This document shows positions 8,471-17,714 of a stretch of DNA of 64,000 nucleotides, one piece after another. Below the pieces are notes generated by a model, which had not been told where the DNA came from, searched no databases, and saw only the letters and a program-made list of their open reading frames with translations. Source of the stretch: Alkaliphilus sp. B6464 (lineage in GTDB: Bacteria > Bacillota > Clostridia > Peptostreptococcales > Natronincolaceae); NCBI RefSeq assembly GCF_018141165.1, contig NZ_CP058557.1, positions 1,054,001-1,118,000 of the forward strand, written 5' to 3'. The translations under genes were made by a program, and so were the position numbers. Within the stretch, counting starts at the first letter, position 1. Each line of letters begins with the position of its first letter.

Positions 8471-10165
8471 TTATTCATCTACTATCTCTAATATTTCATG
8501 GATCTCCTTAGGTAGTGCTTCTTTAAGTATCTCTAATGGATCTTTTTCTTCCTTTGGCTCAATTTCAGTAATAAGCTGATCCTCCATTACAAATGAAAGT
8601 CTTATACTCTGGCCTGTAAGTCTTTTAATTATACCAGATATATATTCTTTTGTTTTTTCCTTATCTAAAGCTTCTCTATGGAATCCAAATCCGTCTTTAA
8701 AGGAAATTAATAAAGTGTCCTTATCTAATTTTACTAGGCTACCTTCCATTAGAAGAGCTTGTATTTGAGCTTTTTTCTCCTTACGTAATTCTTCTAAAAT
8801 ATTTTGCCAATTACTTTGTATAGCTCCAAAATCTAAAAGACTATTATTATTAATAATTTCTTCCTCTCTAATCATATTTCCTTCTTTTGACTCTTCCTCA
8901 TCCATGCTCTTCTTTTCATCATACTTGTTTTTTGGGGAATAGGATGAAGAAATACTAGGTTTATTTGGTACTGAAGGAGATATATTTACATTACTTCTAT
9001 TCACCGTTATTTCCCCAGAGACAATATTTTTCTCCAACTGTTTTACTCTTTCTATAATCCCCTCCAAAGAGTCATCCAGTTCTTTATTACACAAACCTAT
9101 AACTGCTATTTCTATTAATGTTCTAGGTTGAGCAGAGTATTTTAATTTTCCTTCAATATCCGATAGACTATAAATAAAGGAAGTTATCTGATTTATAGTA
9201 AATAGCCTACCCTGTTCTTGAAGGCGTTTTTGCCTTTCTTCAGATAAGCTTAATATCTCATCAATTTCTACATTCATTTTAACAAGCAGAAGACTTCTAA
9301 AGTGACTAATTAAATCCTTCATTAGCTGACCAACTTCCTTACCTTCCATAACCATTTCGTTAATAAGTGTAAGTACATTGGATGTATCTTTCTCAGCTAC
9401 TTTATCAACTAGGTTAAATATAAACTCATAATTAACCATACCTAATATACTTACTACATTCTCGTAGGTTAGAGTATCCTCACTAAAGGATATACATCGC
9501 TCTAAAATACTTAAAGCATCTCGTAATGCCCCTTCCGAATTAATTGCTATTAATCTAAGGGCTTCTTCATCCCAGGTAATTCCTATTTCATCACATATAA
9601 AAGATAGGTGTCCCATTATGTCTCTTATTTTAACTGGTTTAAAGTCGAACCTTTGACATCTAGATAGTATTGTAGCTGGTATTTTATGAGGCTCCGTAGT
9701 AGCTAATATAAATATAACATAGCTAGGTGGTTCTTCTAATGTTTTTAACAGAGCATTAAAAGCCCCTGTGCTAAGCATATGAACCTCATCTATAATATAA
9801 ATTTTATATTTTCCTTTAGATGGAGGATATTTAACATTTTCCCTAATTTCTCTTACATTGTCTACTCCATTATTAGAAGCGGCATCTATTTCAATAACAT
9901 CCATAATATTTTCTGTTAAAATACCTTCACATACTTCACAGCTATTGCAAGGATTAGCATCTTTAGGATTAAGACAGTTTACTACTCTAGCAAATATTTT
10001 TGCTGTAGATGTTTTTCCGGTTCCCCTTGTACCTGTAAAAAGATAGGCGTGGGCAATATTAGAAGAGTTGATTTGATTTTTTAAAATAGTAATTACTTGT
10101 TCTTGTCCAATTACATCTTCAAAAACCTTAGGTCTCCATCTTCTATAAAGTGCTTTGTATGACAT
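8471..10165 (-). CDS. dnaX: DNA polymerase III subunit gamma/tau
   Basis: A 564-residue clamp-loader ATPase. The N-terminal AAA+ module starts MSYKALYRRWRPKVFEDVIG and has Walker A GTRGTGKTSTAK, a zinc-binding four-cysteine module (CLNPKDANPCNSCEVC), Walker B IIDEVHML and sensor-1 ILATTEPHKIPATILSRCQRF. The remainder is the lid/collar and a tau-type C-terminal region with a charged, Ser/Pro-rich linker (residues about 380-440). It loads the DnaN clamp and, as tau, bridges polymerases. No internal frameshift site is obvious. First gene of the dnaX-ebfC-recR group. Confidence 0.97.
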   Translation of the reverse strand: MSYKALYRRWRPKVFEDVIGQEQVITILKNQINSSNIAHAYLFTGTRGTGKTSTAKIFARVVNCLNPKDANPCNSCEVCEGILTENIMDVIEIDAASNNGVDNVREIRENVKYPPSKGKYKIYIIDEVHMLSTGAFNALLKTLEEPPSYVIFILATTEPHKIPATILSRCQRFDFKPVKIRDIMGHLSFICDEIGITWDEEALRLIAINSEGALRDALSILERCISFSEDTLTYENVVSILGMVNYEFIFNLVDKVAEKDTSNVLTLINEMVMEGKEVGQLMKDLISHFRSLLLVKMNVEIDEILSLSEERQKRLQEQGRLFTINQITSFIYSLSDIEGKLKYSAQPRTLIEIAVIGLCNKELDDSLEGIIERVKQLEKNIVSGEITVNRSNVNISPSVPNKPSISSSYSPKNKYDEKKSMDEEESKEGNMIREEEIINNNSLLDFGAIQSNWQNILEELRKEKKAQIQALLMEGSLVKLDKDTLLISFKDGFGFHREALDKEKTKEYISGIIKRLTGQSIRLSFVMEDQLITEIEPKEEKDPLEILKEALPKEIHEILEIVDE

Positions 10166-10295
10166 ATTTTCACCTTCGTTTCTCTTTCTTTCAATAATAT
10201 TACCTTATATACAACTACTTACAATGTCAACAAATTATACTTTCCTATATATTGAAGAAAGTAATCTGATGCTACCATATAGACCTTTATATTAC

Positions 10296-11420
10296 TTAAA
10301 TTTTCTTAAAGGATAAAAATGTGGTTTTTTCCTTGGTTATAACTACGATATTGTTTTCAGATAATGCAAAGCTTTTTAAAATATCACTTGAATATGGATA
10401 TTCAAACCTCACATTTCCATTTTTACCATATTTGAATATTGTTCTTAATGAATATGCTATAATTTCATTCTTATAATTATCTAGCCCTAGTATTTCTTCC
10501 TTTGGAGCTATTTCACCAGTCAGTTTGCCATCATATGCTAAGGTTTTAATTTTATTTCCAGTACGTGAATAAATAATGCTATTTTTACTACTACCTTCAC
10601 TGTATATTGTTAGATAGTTTCTACCGGTTGTATCGATAAGTGTTATTGGCTCATTAAAATTAGTTTCCCATTTTACTTTATTATTTTTATCTATGCTAAA
10701 TATATTCTTTTCATCAACTGCAATTAAATCTCCTTTTTCATTATAGAAAATATTTAATATTACATTGTTTTTCAAACCTTCTACACCAATCAAATTTCCT
10801 TTTAAATCATAAACTAATAGATTGTTTTCTAGAGTATCTCCATTTGTTCCTATAGTGCTTGCTGCTATCCTATCCTGTGCCCTTGAAATAGCTATATTAG
10901 TTACTTCTCCTTCTCCTAGTGTTATTTCTCCAACCTTATTTCCTTCCTCGTTCATTATAGTAATATATTGAACTGGACTATCAGTATGATGGTATAATAC
11001 TACATAGTTATCATCACAAATATTAAAATTTTTATAAGGCTTATCTAATGTATTTTTATATATTTGTTCCCCTTTTTTATTTATGCGTAGTATTTGATTT
11101 TTGTTTTTATCTATTACATAAACACTATTAGAGTTTGTTTTTATTATTGGACGGGTTATCCCTAAATTTATGCTCCAGATTTGTTCTCCATCCATATTAT
11201 AATAAATTAAAATACCTTCTAAATACTGTATTAATCCATTATCTAATTTTTCATAGATGATTTGACTACTATGTGTTGTTTCTATTTCTTTAATTATAGA
11301 TACATCGCCTTCTCTTGATCCTGTTTTTGCTTTCAAATAGCTTATCACTTTAGGATTTATGAATAATAAAATAATAATTATAGTAATTAAAATTAATAGT
11401 CCTTTTTTTCTTTTTTGCAT
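10296..11420 (-). CDS. Membrane-anchored beta-propeller protein, function unknown (DUF5711-like)
   Basis: A 374-residue protein with one N-terminal membrane helix (LLILITIIIILLFI) preceded by lysines, so most of it lies outside the cell. The rest is made of repeats with the pattern of a beta-propeller (IYYNMDGEQIWSINL, ILRINKKGEQIYKN, KNNKVKWETNF, FKYGKNGNVRFEY), four or more blades. This resembles the DUF5711 family of Clostridia. No catalytic motif is seen. A separate gene, 130 bases from dnaX, with GGGG before the ATG. Confidence 0.7.
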   Translation of the reverse strand: MQKRKKGLLILITIIIILLFINPKVISYLKAKTGSREGDVSIIKEIETTHSSQIIYEKLDNGLIQYLEGILIYYNMDGEQIWSINLGITRPIIKTNSNSVYVIDKNKNQILRINKKGEQIYKNTLDKPYKNFNICDDNYVVLYHHTDSPVQYITIMNEEGNKVGEITLGEGEVTNIAISRAQDRIAASTIGTNGDTLENNLLVYDLKGNLIGVEGLKNNVILNIFYNEKGDLIAVDEKNIFSIDKNNKVKWETNFNEPITLIDTTGRNYLTIYSEGSSKNSIIYSRTGNKIKTLAYDGKLTGEIAPKEEILGLDNYKNEIIAYSLRTIFKYGKNGNVRFEYPYSSDILKSFALSENNIVVITKEKTTFLSFKKI

Positions 11421-11625
11421 ATTTGAATCCCCTTATAATTTTTATCCAATAGCTAACAGTCCTAAAACTCCTTCTTCTACAAAATGGAGTCTTAGAACTA
11501 TACAACTTACACCTCAAGGGTGTTTTTGCATAGGAATACAGCACAACATTCGTTTAGACTAAGATAAAAGTTTATCTGAAGTAAATCCTTGTTTATCTTA
11601 TAGTTATTAGTTTTTATGCTATATA

Positions 11626-11641
11626 TGTTTCACATGAAACA
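11626..11641. promoter_or_regulatory. parS: parS-like ParB-binding site
   Basis: TGTTTCACATGAAACA differs at one central base from the parS consensus TGTTTCACGTGAAACA. It lies in a gene-free stretch (11421-11680) about 10 kb from parB and 20 kb from oriC, the position expected for chromosome-segregation sites. The same gap contains a CTAAAACTCC/GGAGTCTTAG hairpin at about 11461-11494. Confidence 0.75.
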
Positions 11642-11680
11642 TGCACACATTTAGTTACTTAATATTATATTCCATAAGTT

Positions 11681-12790
11681 CTATAAAAATCCTCTATGGC
11701 TTTTTCCTCTTTTAAGAATTATAGCACAAATAAATAACATTGCTATATATCCGAACAGTGGATAAAAGAAAGTAACTAGCTTTTTAAAACCTACCATTGC
11801 TAAAGGTACAGATATTACGCAGACAATAATACTAATAAATTTTTCATTAACTCGTGTTAAATTAGCAATTCCTAATATACAGCCATAACCATTAGCAATT
11901 GCTGTAGTAAACATAGCAAGAAGCAAAACAAAGCTATATAATGTTTTCCACAAATCCCCTAATGTGCTTGCAACTGTAACCATTGGTACTTCTAATCCTA
12001 TTACACTAGTATATAGCACCATTAGGCTTAATAAAATTATCATGGCTAACATACCCAGTACTAGTCCCCCCAATAATCCTCCCAGCTTAGCAGCTTTTTT
12101 ATCATAAATTAGCGGATATAATGAACACATAACTACCATAGAGCCTATAGTGTTATAACAGAAATATACAATTGCAGACCATAGCCAATTTGATTTATGT
12201 ATTACTTGTACCAATATATATTTTAATGAACTTACATTACTAAATATGTTATTACTTTTAAATGGAGCAGTATAGAAGTTGCTAAACACCATTTGATTTT
12301 TATATATAACATTAAGCCCTATCCATAAAATTATAAAGACAAGAAAAGGGACTATTACGTTATTAGCATTTGCGATTCCTCTAACTCCAAATATAAAAAC
12401 AAAAAAGGTTATTATTGCCATTATAATAATTCCATATATATATTGGATTTGAAAATGCTCGTAAAATACAGCCCCACTTCCAGATAGCATAACAACATAA
12501 CTGGTAAACAATAGAAAAGTAAGTACTATATTTATGATAGTAAAAAAAGTTTTTCCAAAATATCCTGTTGAAAACTGCCTAAAACTTTTAATTTTTTTTG
12601 TATAAATACTATTTAATACTAAAACCCCTAATAGTGAAAATAAAATTGTTACTATTACTACTCCTAATATTCCTTGCCACCCATACTTCCCAAAAAATTG
12701 AAATATTTCTTGCCCAGAAGCAAATCCTGCTCCAATAACGGTTCCAATATATACACTTGCTAATGTGTATATTGATTGTCTTCTTGTCAT
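11681..12790 (-). CDS. YkvI-family membrane protein
   Basis: About 369 residues with roughly ten hydrophobic helices, beginning MTRRQSIYTLASVYIGTVIG followed by AGFASGQEIFQFFG, the characteristic start of the YkvI family (distantly related to amino acid permeases of the APC/BCCT fold). Function is unknown. The chosen ATG at 12790 has GAGAGGGGG seven bases upstream; an in-frame GTG further upstream overlaps that site and is unlikely. It is a single gene. Confidence 0.8.
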   Translation of the reverse strand: MTRRQSIYTLASVYIGTVIGAGFASGQEIFQFFGKYGWQGILGVVIVTILFSLLGVLVLNSIYTKKIKSFRQFSTGYFGKTFFTIINIVLTFLLFTSYVVMLSGSGAVFYEHFQIQYIYGIIIMAIITFFVFIFGVRGIANANNVIVPFLVFIILWIGLNVIYKNQMVFSNFYTAPFKSNNIFSNVSSLKYILVQVIHKSNWLWSAIVYFCYNTIGSMVVMCSLYPLIYDKKAAKLGGLLGGLVLGMLAMIILLSLMVLYTSVIGLEVPMVTVASTLGDLWKTLYSFVLLLAMFTTAIANGYGCILGIANLTRVNEKFISIIVCVISVPLAMVGFKKLVTFFYPLFGYIAMLFICAIILKRGKSHRGFL

Positions 12791-12856
12791 AACCCATCCC
12801 CCTCTCACAATTATATTTTTATGATGAAGTATGGGTAATAAGAACCAAGTCCTTAT

Positions 12857-13041
12857 TTATCTTCGGTATATTGCTAAGACTCTCGTTTCTATAGAATCAC
12901 TACATTCTTGGAATAAAAGTCGTTTAGTCCATCACATCAGCACCTTGCATACTTAAAGTTTATTGTAAACTTTTAAGTGCAAAAGGTACAACTATAATTC
13001 AGGTAGAGTTAAAACTCCATCTGAGTCAAGTTTTCTTTATC
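12857..13041. repeat. Dispersed intergenic repeat, full-length copy A
   Basis: This block shares its order of motifs with 29311-29491: TTATCTTCGGTATATT, CTAAGACTC, ACTACA, a CTTAAAGTTTATTGTAAAC/TTTTAAGTGC hairpin, and CATCTGAGTCAAGTTTTC near the end. The two copies are similar over about 185 bases although in unrelated gaps. It covers most of the space between the ykvI-like gene and yyaC. No coding frame is seen. Confidence 0.7.
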
Positions 13042-13118
13042 ATATTTTTTGTATTAGAAAACCTATTTAGGAAAAGCTAATTGTAACTTAAATAGATTTA
13101 ATTCAAGGAGGAACTTTT

Positions 13119-13712
13119 ATGTCTTTATCTAATTTAAAAAAATATGATTCTTTAAGTGTTAATACACCAATGGCCTCTGTTGATTTTAGTATTATGCTCT
13201 CTAAATATATTAACTTATATTATAGTCCCCCATATGAAGAATTTGTTCTACTTTGTATTGGAACAGATCGTTCGACTGGCGATGCATTAGGACCTATTAT
13301 TGGTCATAAACTAGTTGACTCGCTTTCAAAATATAATAAGGTTTATGTCTACGGTACTTTAGATGATCCAGTACATGCAAAAAATTTAAAAGAAAAAATA
13401 GATCATATATATAATTCTCTTAATAATCCTTTTATTGTAGCTATTGATGCCTGCTTAGGAAAGGCAGATAGAATAGGCTATATTACCGTAGGGGCAGGTC
13501 CTTTAAAACCTGGAGCTGGTGTAAATAAAAACCTTCCAGCTATAGGTGATATTCACATTACTGGCATTGTTAATTTAGCAGGATATATGGAATATCTCGT
13601 ATTGCAGAATACAAGACTAAGTCTTGTTATGAAAATGGCTGATACTTTAGTAAGCTCTATTAAATATTCTGTTTGGAAGCTTAATCAACAAAGACTATTA
13701 TTAGAAAACTAA
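13119..13712 (+). CDS. yyaC: YyaC-family (DUF1256) sporulation protein
   Basis: A 197-residue protein of the DUF1256/YyaC family, distantly related to the germination protease GPR and hydrogenase maturation peptidases. The conserved core LLCIGTDRSTGDALGPIIG is at about residues 45-63, followed by DACLGKADRIGYI and PGAGVNKNLPAIGDIHITGIVN, which hold the acidic residues of the fold. In Bacillus the gene lies near oriC and is expressed in sporulation, which supports a spore-former. AAGGAGG lies eight bases before the ATG. It is the only rightward gene in this stretch and ends at a terminator. Confidence 0.9.
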   Translation: MSLSNLKKYDSLSVNTPMASVDFSIMLSKYINLYYSPPYEEFVLLCIGTDRSTGDALGPIIGHKLVDSLSKYNKVYVYGTLDDPVHAKNLKEKIDHIYNSLNNPFIVAIDACLGKADRIGYITVGAGPLKPGAGVNKNLPAIGDIHITGIVNLAGYMEYLVLQNTRLSLVMKMADTLVSSIKYSVWKLNQQRLLLEN

Positions 13713-13755
13713 AGATATTGCAGTATAATTATTATACAACTATTTAAAAATCAGC

Positions 13756-13786
13756 AAAGAAGGGGAGCTCTATATCCCCTTCTTTA
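13756..13786. terminator. Bidirectional terminator between yyaC and vanS
   Basis: AAAGAAGGGG (13756-13765) pairs with CCCCTTCTTT (13776-13785). It serves the converging yyaC and vanS genes. Confidence 0.85.
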
Positions 13787-13801
13787 TATATAACTCTTCG
13801 T

Positions 13802-15136
13802 TTATTTATTTGCCTTTGGTATTAATAGTTTTATATCTAATAAATCTCCATTTATCGTAAGTAGTAATTCTCCATTCATTAATCGCATAAGATTGGTTGC
13901 AATATATAATCCAAGACCGCTACCTTCAGTATGTCTGGATCTTTCTCCTCTTACAAATTGTTCCATTAGTTCATCTGGGCTTATATTAAGTTCATCCTTA
14001 GATATATTTTTTAGGCTAAATGAAACAAAGTCATCTTCTTCCTTTACTAGTCCATAAATTCTTGTATTTTCTAGTGTATACTTACTTGCATTACCTATAA
14101 TATTCTCCAGTACTCTTCCTAAATGATTCCCATCTGCCAAAACAAAAATATCATTCTCTGGATTAAATATAAAAGAAATATTTTTTTCATTAAAGACAGT
14201 ATCAAATTCTCCATATACCTGTGATATTAGTTCATTTAGCTCTAATTTTTCTAGATGTATATTTACATTCCCTGTTTCTGTTTTAGACGCCTCAACTATA
14301 TCTGTAATAAGTAGTTTCAATCTTTGAGAGTTCCTGTCTAAAGCATTGACATAATTTAAAATCGTATTGTCTTGAAAATCTTGACTTTTCAATAAGTCTG
14401 TATAATTTATAATAGAAGTAAGTGGTGTTTTTAAATCGTGAGAAATATTTGTAATAAGCTCAGTCTTTAGTCTTTCAGATTTTAGCTGTCCATCAATAGA
14501 TATCTGTACATCTTCATCAATATTGTCTAGCATTCTTACGGATTCTTTTGTAAATAAAGAAGGACAGCCAGCTTCTATATAATACTTTTCACGGCTACCA
14601 ATATTTTTTATATTATGCATTATTATGCTTATCTGTTCTGCATAGTTTAGTAGTGATATTGTTATTATAAGCACTATTATTAGCCTAATTGGATTTTTAT
14701 ATGTGAAGCTATAATGAAAAAAGTAGTTCAGAAAATATACTACAGATAATATAATTGGAAAAACTACTCCAGTATATATCTTAAAATCATTATTGTAGTT
14801 TTTAAATATATTATATAATAGTAGTGTTTTAAGAAATATTCTCCTTTTTAACCTTATAATTACTATAATTAAAATAATTATTAGCATAAGAATTAAACTA
14901 AACATAGCCATTACTTCTACTGAAATTAAGAACCTTACAATACGTTTTAGTTCTATTCTTTCTAGCATCCTCACCAAGAGAGATATTATTGGTAATCTTG
15001 CTACTCCCACTATAATCCCTCGTAATAAAGGCATCCCTACAGCAAAAATTAATACTATATATAGCAGTAGAATTTCAAAATATATATTTTCTAAGATATA
15101 TTTTAGTTTGATTCTTCTTTTTATATTTTTATCCAT
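13802..15136 (-). CDS. vanS: VanS-like sensor histidine kinase
   Basis: A 444-residue membrane sensor kinase. Four to six hydrophobic helices occupy residues 1-170. The phosphoacceptor box ITNISHDLKTPLTS has His233, and the ATPase domain shows N-box ENIIGNASKY, FVRGERSRHTEGSGLGLYIA (G boxes). The start codon follows the vanR stop directly, so the two form one two-component unit. Its place at the end of the vanW-vanG-vanXY-vanR run suggests it senses cell-wall stress or glycopeptides, but the membrane domain differs from the two-helix form of classical VanS, so the signal is uncertain. Confidence 0.75.
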   Translation of the reverse strand: MDKNIKRRIKLKYILENIYFEILLLYIVLIFAVGMPLLRGIIVGVARLPIISLLVRMLERIELKRIVRFLISVEVMAMFSLILMLIIILIIVIIRLKRRIFLKTLLLYNIFKNYNNDFKIYTGVVFPIILSVVYFLNYFFHYSFTYKNPIRLIIVLIITISLLNYAEQISIIMHNIKNIGSREKYYIEAGCPSLFTKESVRMLDNIDEDVQISIDGQLKSERLKTELITNISHDLKTPLTSIINYTDLLKSQDFQDNTILNYVNALDRNSQRLKLLITDIVEASKTETGNVNIHLEKLELNELISQVYGEFDTVFNEKNISFIFNPENDIFVLADGNHLGRVLENIIGNASKYTLENTRIYGLVKEEDDFVSFSLKNISKDELNISPDELMEQFVRGERSRHTEGSGLGLYIATNLMRLMNGELLLTINGDLLDIKLLIPKANK

Positions 15137-15829
15137 TTATTCACCCACAATTTTATATCCCATACCATAGACTGACTTTATATAATCGGGCTCTTTAGGG
15201 TTGATTTCTAACTTTTCTCTAAGATGACTAATGTGGACAGATATGATTTTCTTTACATTATAGGCAGGTTGATCCCATACATACTCATATATTTCATTAG
15301 AAGAAAAAACTCTTCCTTTGTTTTTCATCAGTAATTTTAATATTCCGTATTCATTAGGAGTAAGATTAACTATATTATTATCTGCCTTTACTTGTTTTGT
15401 TCTATCATTAAGAGTTAATCTTCCTACGGAAAAAACATCTTCTTCCTTTATCATACTTCCTAAGTCCGTAAATCTTCTAAGATTGGATTTTACCCTAGCC
15501 AAAAGTTCTATGGCATTAAATGGCTTTGTAATGTAGTCATCTGCTCCAACATTTAGTCCAAGAACCTTATCTGTGTATTCAGTTTTGGCACTAAGAATTA
15601 TTATTGGTATATTATTTTCCATTCTTATTTTTGAAGTTACTGCTATACCATCTAGTCTAGGCATCATGACATCTATAATAATTAGATGAATATTATTCTG
15701 TTCAAGTGCTTCTAAGGCTTGTATACCATCATAAGCGCAAATAACGTTATATCCTTCACTTTTAAGGTATATTTCTATAGCATTAACTATATCTTGCTCA
15801 TCATCACAAACTAAAATATTGTAGCTCAT
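15137..15829 (-). CDS. vanR: VanR-like OmpR-family response regulator
   Basis: About 230 residues: a receiver domain with CDDEQDIV acidic pocket, phosphoacceptor Asp53 in IIIDVMMPRLDG, Thr/Ser switch (IILSAKTEY) and Lys in ADDYITKPFN, followed by a winged-helix DNA-binding domain ending HISHLREKLEINPKEPDYIK. The start is the ATG at 15829, with AGGGTG suitably spaced. The domain order and sequence match the VanR/PhoB group. It begins 50 bases after vanXY and abuts vanS, so the ligase cluster is its likely target. Confidence 0.8.
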   Translation of the reverse strand: MSYNILVCDDEQDIVNAIEIYLKSEGYNVICAYDGIQALEALEQNNIHLIIIDVMMPRLDGIAVTSKIRMENNIPIIILSAKTEYTDKVLGLNVGADDYITKPFNAIELLARVKSNLRRFTDLGSMIKEEDVFSVGRLTLNDRTKQVKADNNIVNLTPNEYGILKLLMKNKGRVFSSNEIYEYVWDQPAYNVKKIISVHISHLREKLEINPKEPDYIKSVYGMGYKIVGE

Positions 15830-15879
15830 AAGTATCACCCTTGCTTTTTTTATATTAATAACTAGTTATTAATATTGTC

Positions 15880-16647
15880 TTATTGTAGATTTTTAAATAA
15901 GGTTATAATAAATCCATCATTATTGTTTCCGGATACTTCATATTTAAAATCGTCTTCCACATGAAGTACCTGTATATCAGCAGTTGATCTTATAAAAAAT
16001 AATTTTATTAGATTATTTTTATGTCTATATTCGTAGCTATTATCAACTGATGTATACTTTCTTATAAAATCATGATATTCTTCAAGCGCCAGACCCTTTT
16101 CCTCTATTATAACACTATGTGGGTATCCAACATAGCGAAAATGCCATGGTTCTTTTGAAATCCCAGTTACAGTTTCTTTTCCTTCTTTATACCTTTCTAT
16201 AAATCCACTCTTTTTTGCTTCTTCTCTAAATCTCTTGAATATACCATCGTACGGAAAATCTGGACATATAAAGTCTATATCTTTTTTATTTTCTCCAAGG
16301 TCAATTGCCATACCACTTTGGTGTTCACTCTCATCTGGCTTAGCTACAAATTTTTGTGTAAATTCAAGACCATTTTTTCTAACTGAATTTCTATATAAAT
16401 TTGATTGCTCTTGTTTTGACCGAAAGCCACTAACAGGAACAATAGCATCTTCTGAATTAATTTTATTTAAAATATTTCTAAGTGCCTTGGCAGTGTTTTT
16501 GTTTACTAAATGTTTATTATATTTATTATCAACATCAACAAGATTATTCATAATTTCCTGTTCATTAATCTTAATCGGGTATTTTTTATTTATTAATATC
16601 AAGTTCCCTTTATACATATCTTCCTTTTTTAGTACTATTGTTTTCAT
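15880..16647 (-). CDS. vanXY: VanXY-type D,D-peptidase (dipeptidase/carboxypeptidase)
   Basis: A 255-residue M15-family zinc peptidase without signal peptide or membrane helix, so cytoplasmic like VanXY rather than membrane-bound VanY. Zinc ligands lie in SEHQSGMAID (107-116; His109 and Asp116) and the catalytic Glu166 and ligand His169 in EPWHF. The stretch GISKEPWHFRYVGYPHS is typical of VanXY enzymes. The extra 70-residue C-terminal part agrees with my recollection of VanXYG being about 254 residues. It would hydrolyse D-Ala-D-Ala and pentapeptide precursors, removing normal vancomycin targets. It starts four bases after vanG stops. Confidence 0.85.
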   Translation of the reverse strand: MKTIVLKKEDMYKGNLILINKKYPIKINEQEIMNNLVDVDNKYNKHLVNKNTAKALRNILNKINSEDAIVPVSGFRSKQEQSNLYRNSVRKNGLEFTQKFVAKPDESEHQSGMAIDLGENKKDIDFICPDFPYDGIFKRFREEAKKSGFIERYKEGKETVTGISKEPWHFRYVGYPHSVIIEEKGLALEEYHDFIRKYTSVDNSYEYRHKNNLIKLFFIRSTADIQVLHVEDDFKYEVSGNNNDGFIITLFKNLQ

Positions 16648-16651
16648 GATT

Positions 16652-17701
16652 TTACTCCTGTATTCCTAATTCAATTAACTTGTCCAAAATCTCTTTATAC
16701 TCTATTCCTGAATGAAGTAACATATTAGGGAATCGACTTCCTGTAGTAAAGCCTGGCAGAGTATTCACTTCATTGAATACTATTCTATTTTTTTCATCTA
16801 CAAACATATCTACTCTTGATAAGCCACTGCAACCTAAAGCTCTATATATACCTTTTGCTGTTTCCTTAATTTTTTCGCTAAGTTTGTTATCAATTCTTGC
16901 AGGTAAATGAATTTTTGAATGTTCTAATGTATATTTTTCTTTAAAGTCAAAAAATCCACTAGGCACCTCAATTTCATCCACTGTTCCAACTATTAGATCA
17001 TCCTTACCTAAAATAGCACATCCAACCTCAAACCCATTAATATTCTCCTCTAACACAACCTTGTCATCAAATTTTAATGCTTCATCTATTCCTTTAAATA
17101 ATTCATATTTATTTTTCGACTTTGTTATACCTATAGAAGAACCTTCTTTAGCCGGCTTTACATAAATAGGATAACCAACATTTTCTGCAAAATCATTTAT
17201 TTCTTTTTCATCTGTTTGATGATCAATAGCTAAACTATTTGGAACATCAAAACCTGCATAGCCAACTATTTTGTGTGCATAATCCTTATCCATACAAATA
17301 GAACTTGCAGCTACATTGCAACCAACATAACGGATTCCTGATATTTCAAGTAGCCCCTGAAGTGTTCCATCTTCTCCATTCTTACCATGAAGAATTGGAA
17401 ATACTATATCTATTTTTGTGTGTATTAGAACATTACTCTTTATCTCAATTATTTCTCGATCACCCTTACTTGGCGAAATCATAACCTTTGTACAGCCATT
17501 ATCTAAAAACCATGTGTTATTCTTTATCTTGTCCAAATTTCCATTATATCTAAGCCATTTTCCATCACGTGTAATACCTATTTTTATAACACTGTATTTT
17601 TCTGTGTCTAAATTCTCTATTACCGAACACGCAGATTTTAATGATACTTCATATTCAGACGATTCTCCTCCAAAAATTACTGCTACAACTTTCTTTTCCA
17701 T
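16652..17701 (-). CDS. vanG: VanG-type D-alanine--D-serine ligase
   Basis: A 349-residue ATP-grasp ligase of the Ddl/Van family. It shows VAVIFGGESSEYEVSL at the N-terminus, FPILHGKNGEDGTLQG, and the C-terminal NEVNTLPGFTTGSRFP signature. The omega-loop region reads FFDFKEKYTLEHSKIHLPAR (250-269); the EKY form with a basic residue rather than the YDYxxKY of ordinary D-Ala-D-Ala ligases matches VanG/VanC/VanE-type enzymes that make D-Ala-D-Ser. The flanking vanW and vanXY genes support this. Substrate choice still needs assay. Confidence 0.85.
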   Translation of the reverse strand: MEKKVVAVIFGGESSEYEVSLKSACSVIENLDTEKYSVIKIGITRDGKWLRYNGNLDKIKNNTWFLDNGCTKVMISPSKGDREIIEIKSNVLIHTKIDIVFPILHGKNGEDGTLQGLLEISGIRYVGCNVAASSICMDKDYAHKIVGYAGFDVPNSLAIDHQTDEKEINDFAENVGYPIYVKPAKEGSSIGITKSKNKYELFKGIDEALKFDDKVVLEENINGFEVGCAILGKDDLIVGTVDEIEVPSGFFDFKEKYTLEHSKIHLPARIDNKLSEKIKETAKGIYRALGCSGLSRVDMFVDEKNRIVFNEVNTLPGFTTGSRFPNMLLHSGIEYKEILDKLIELGIQE

Positions 17702-17714
17702 TTATACTACCTCC

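Noticed and set aside
11350-11680. Possible small SRP RNA or small gene next to dnaX
   Set aside because: No GGAAGGAAGCAG-type SRP loop; the 64-residue minus frame overlaps the start of the beta-propeller gene and looks non-coding.
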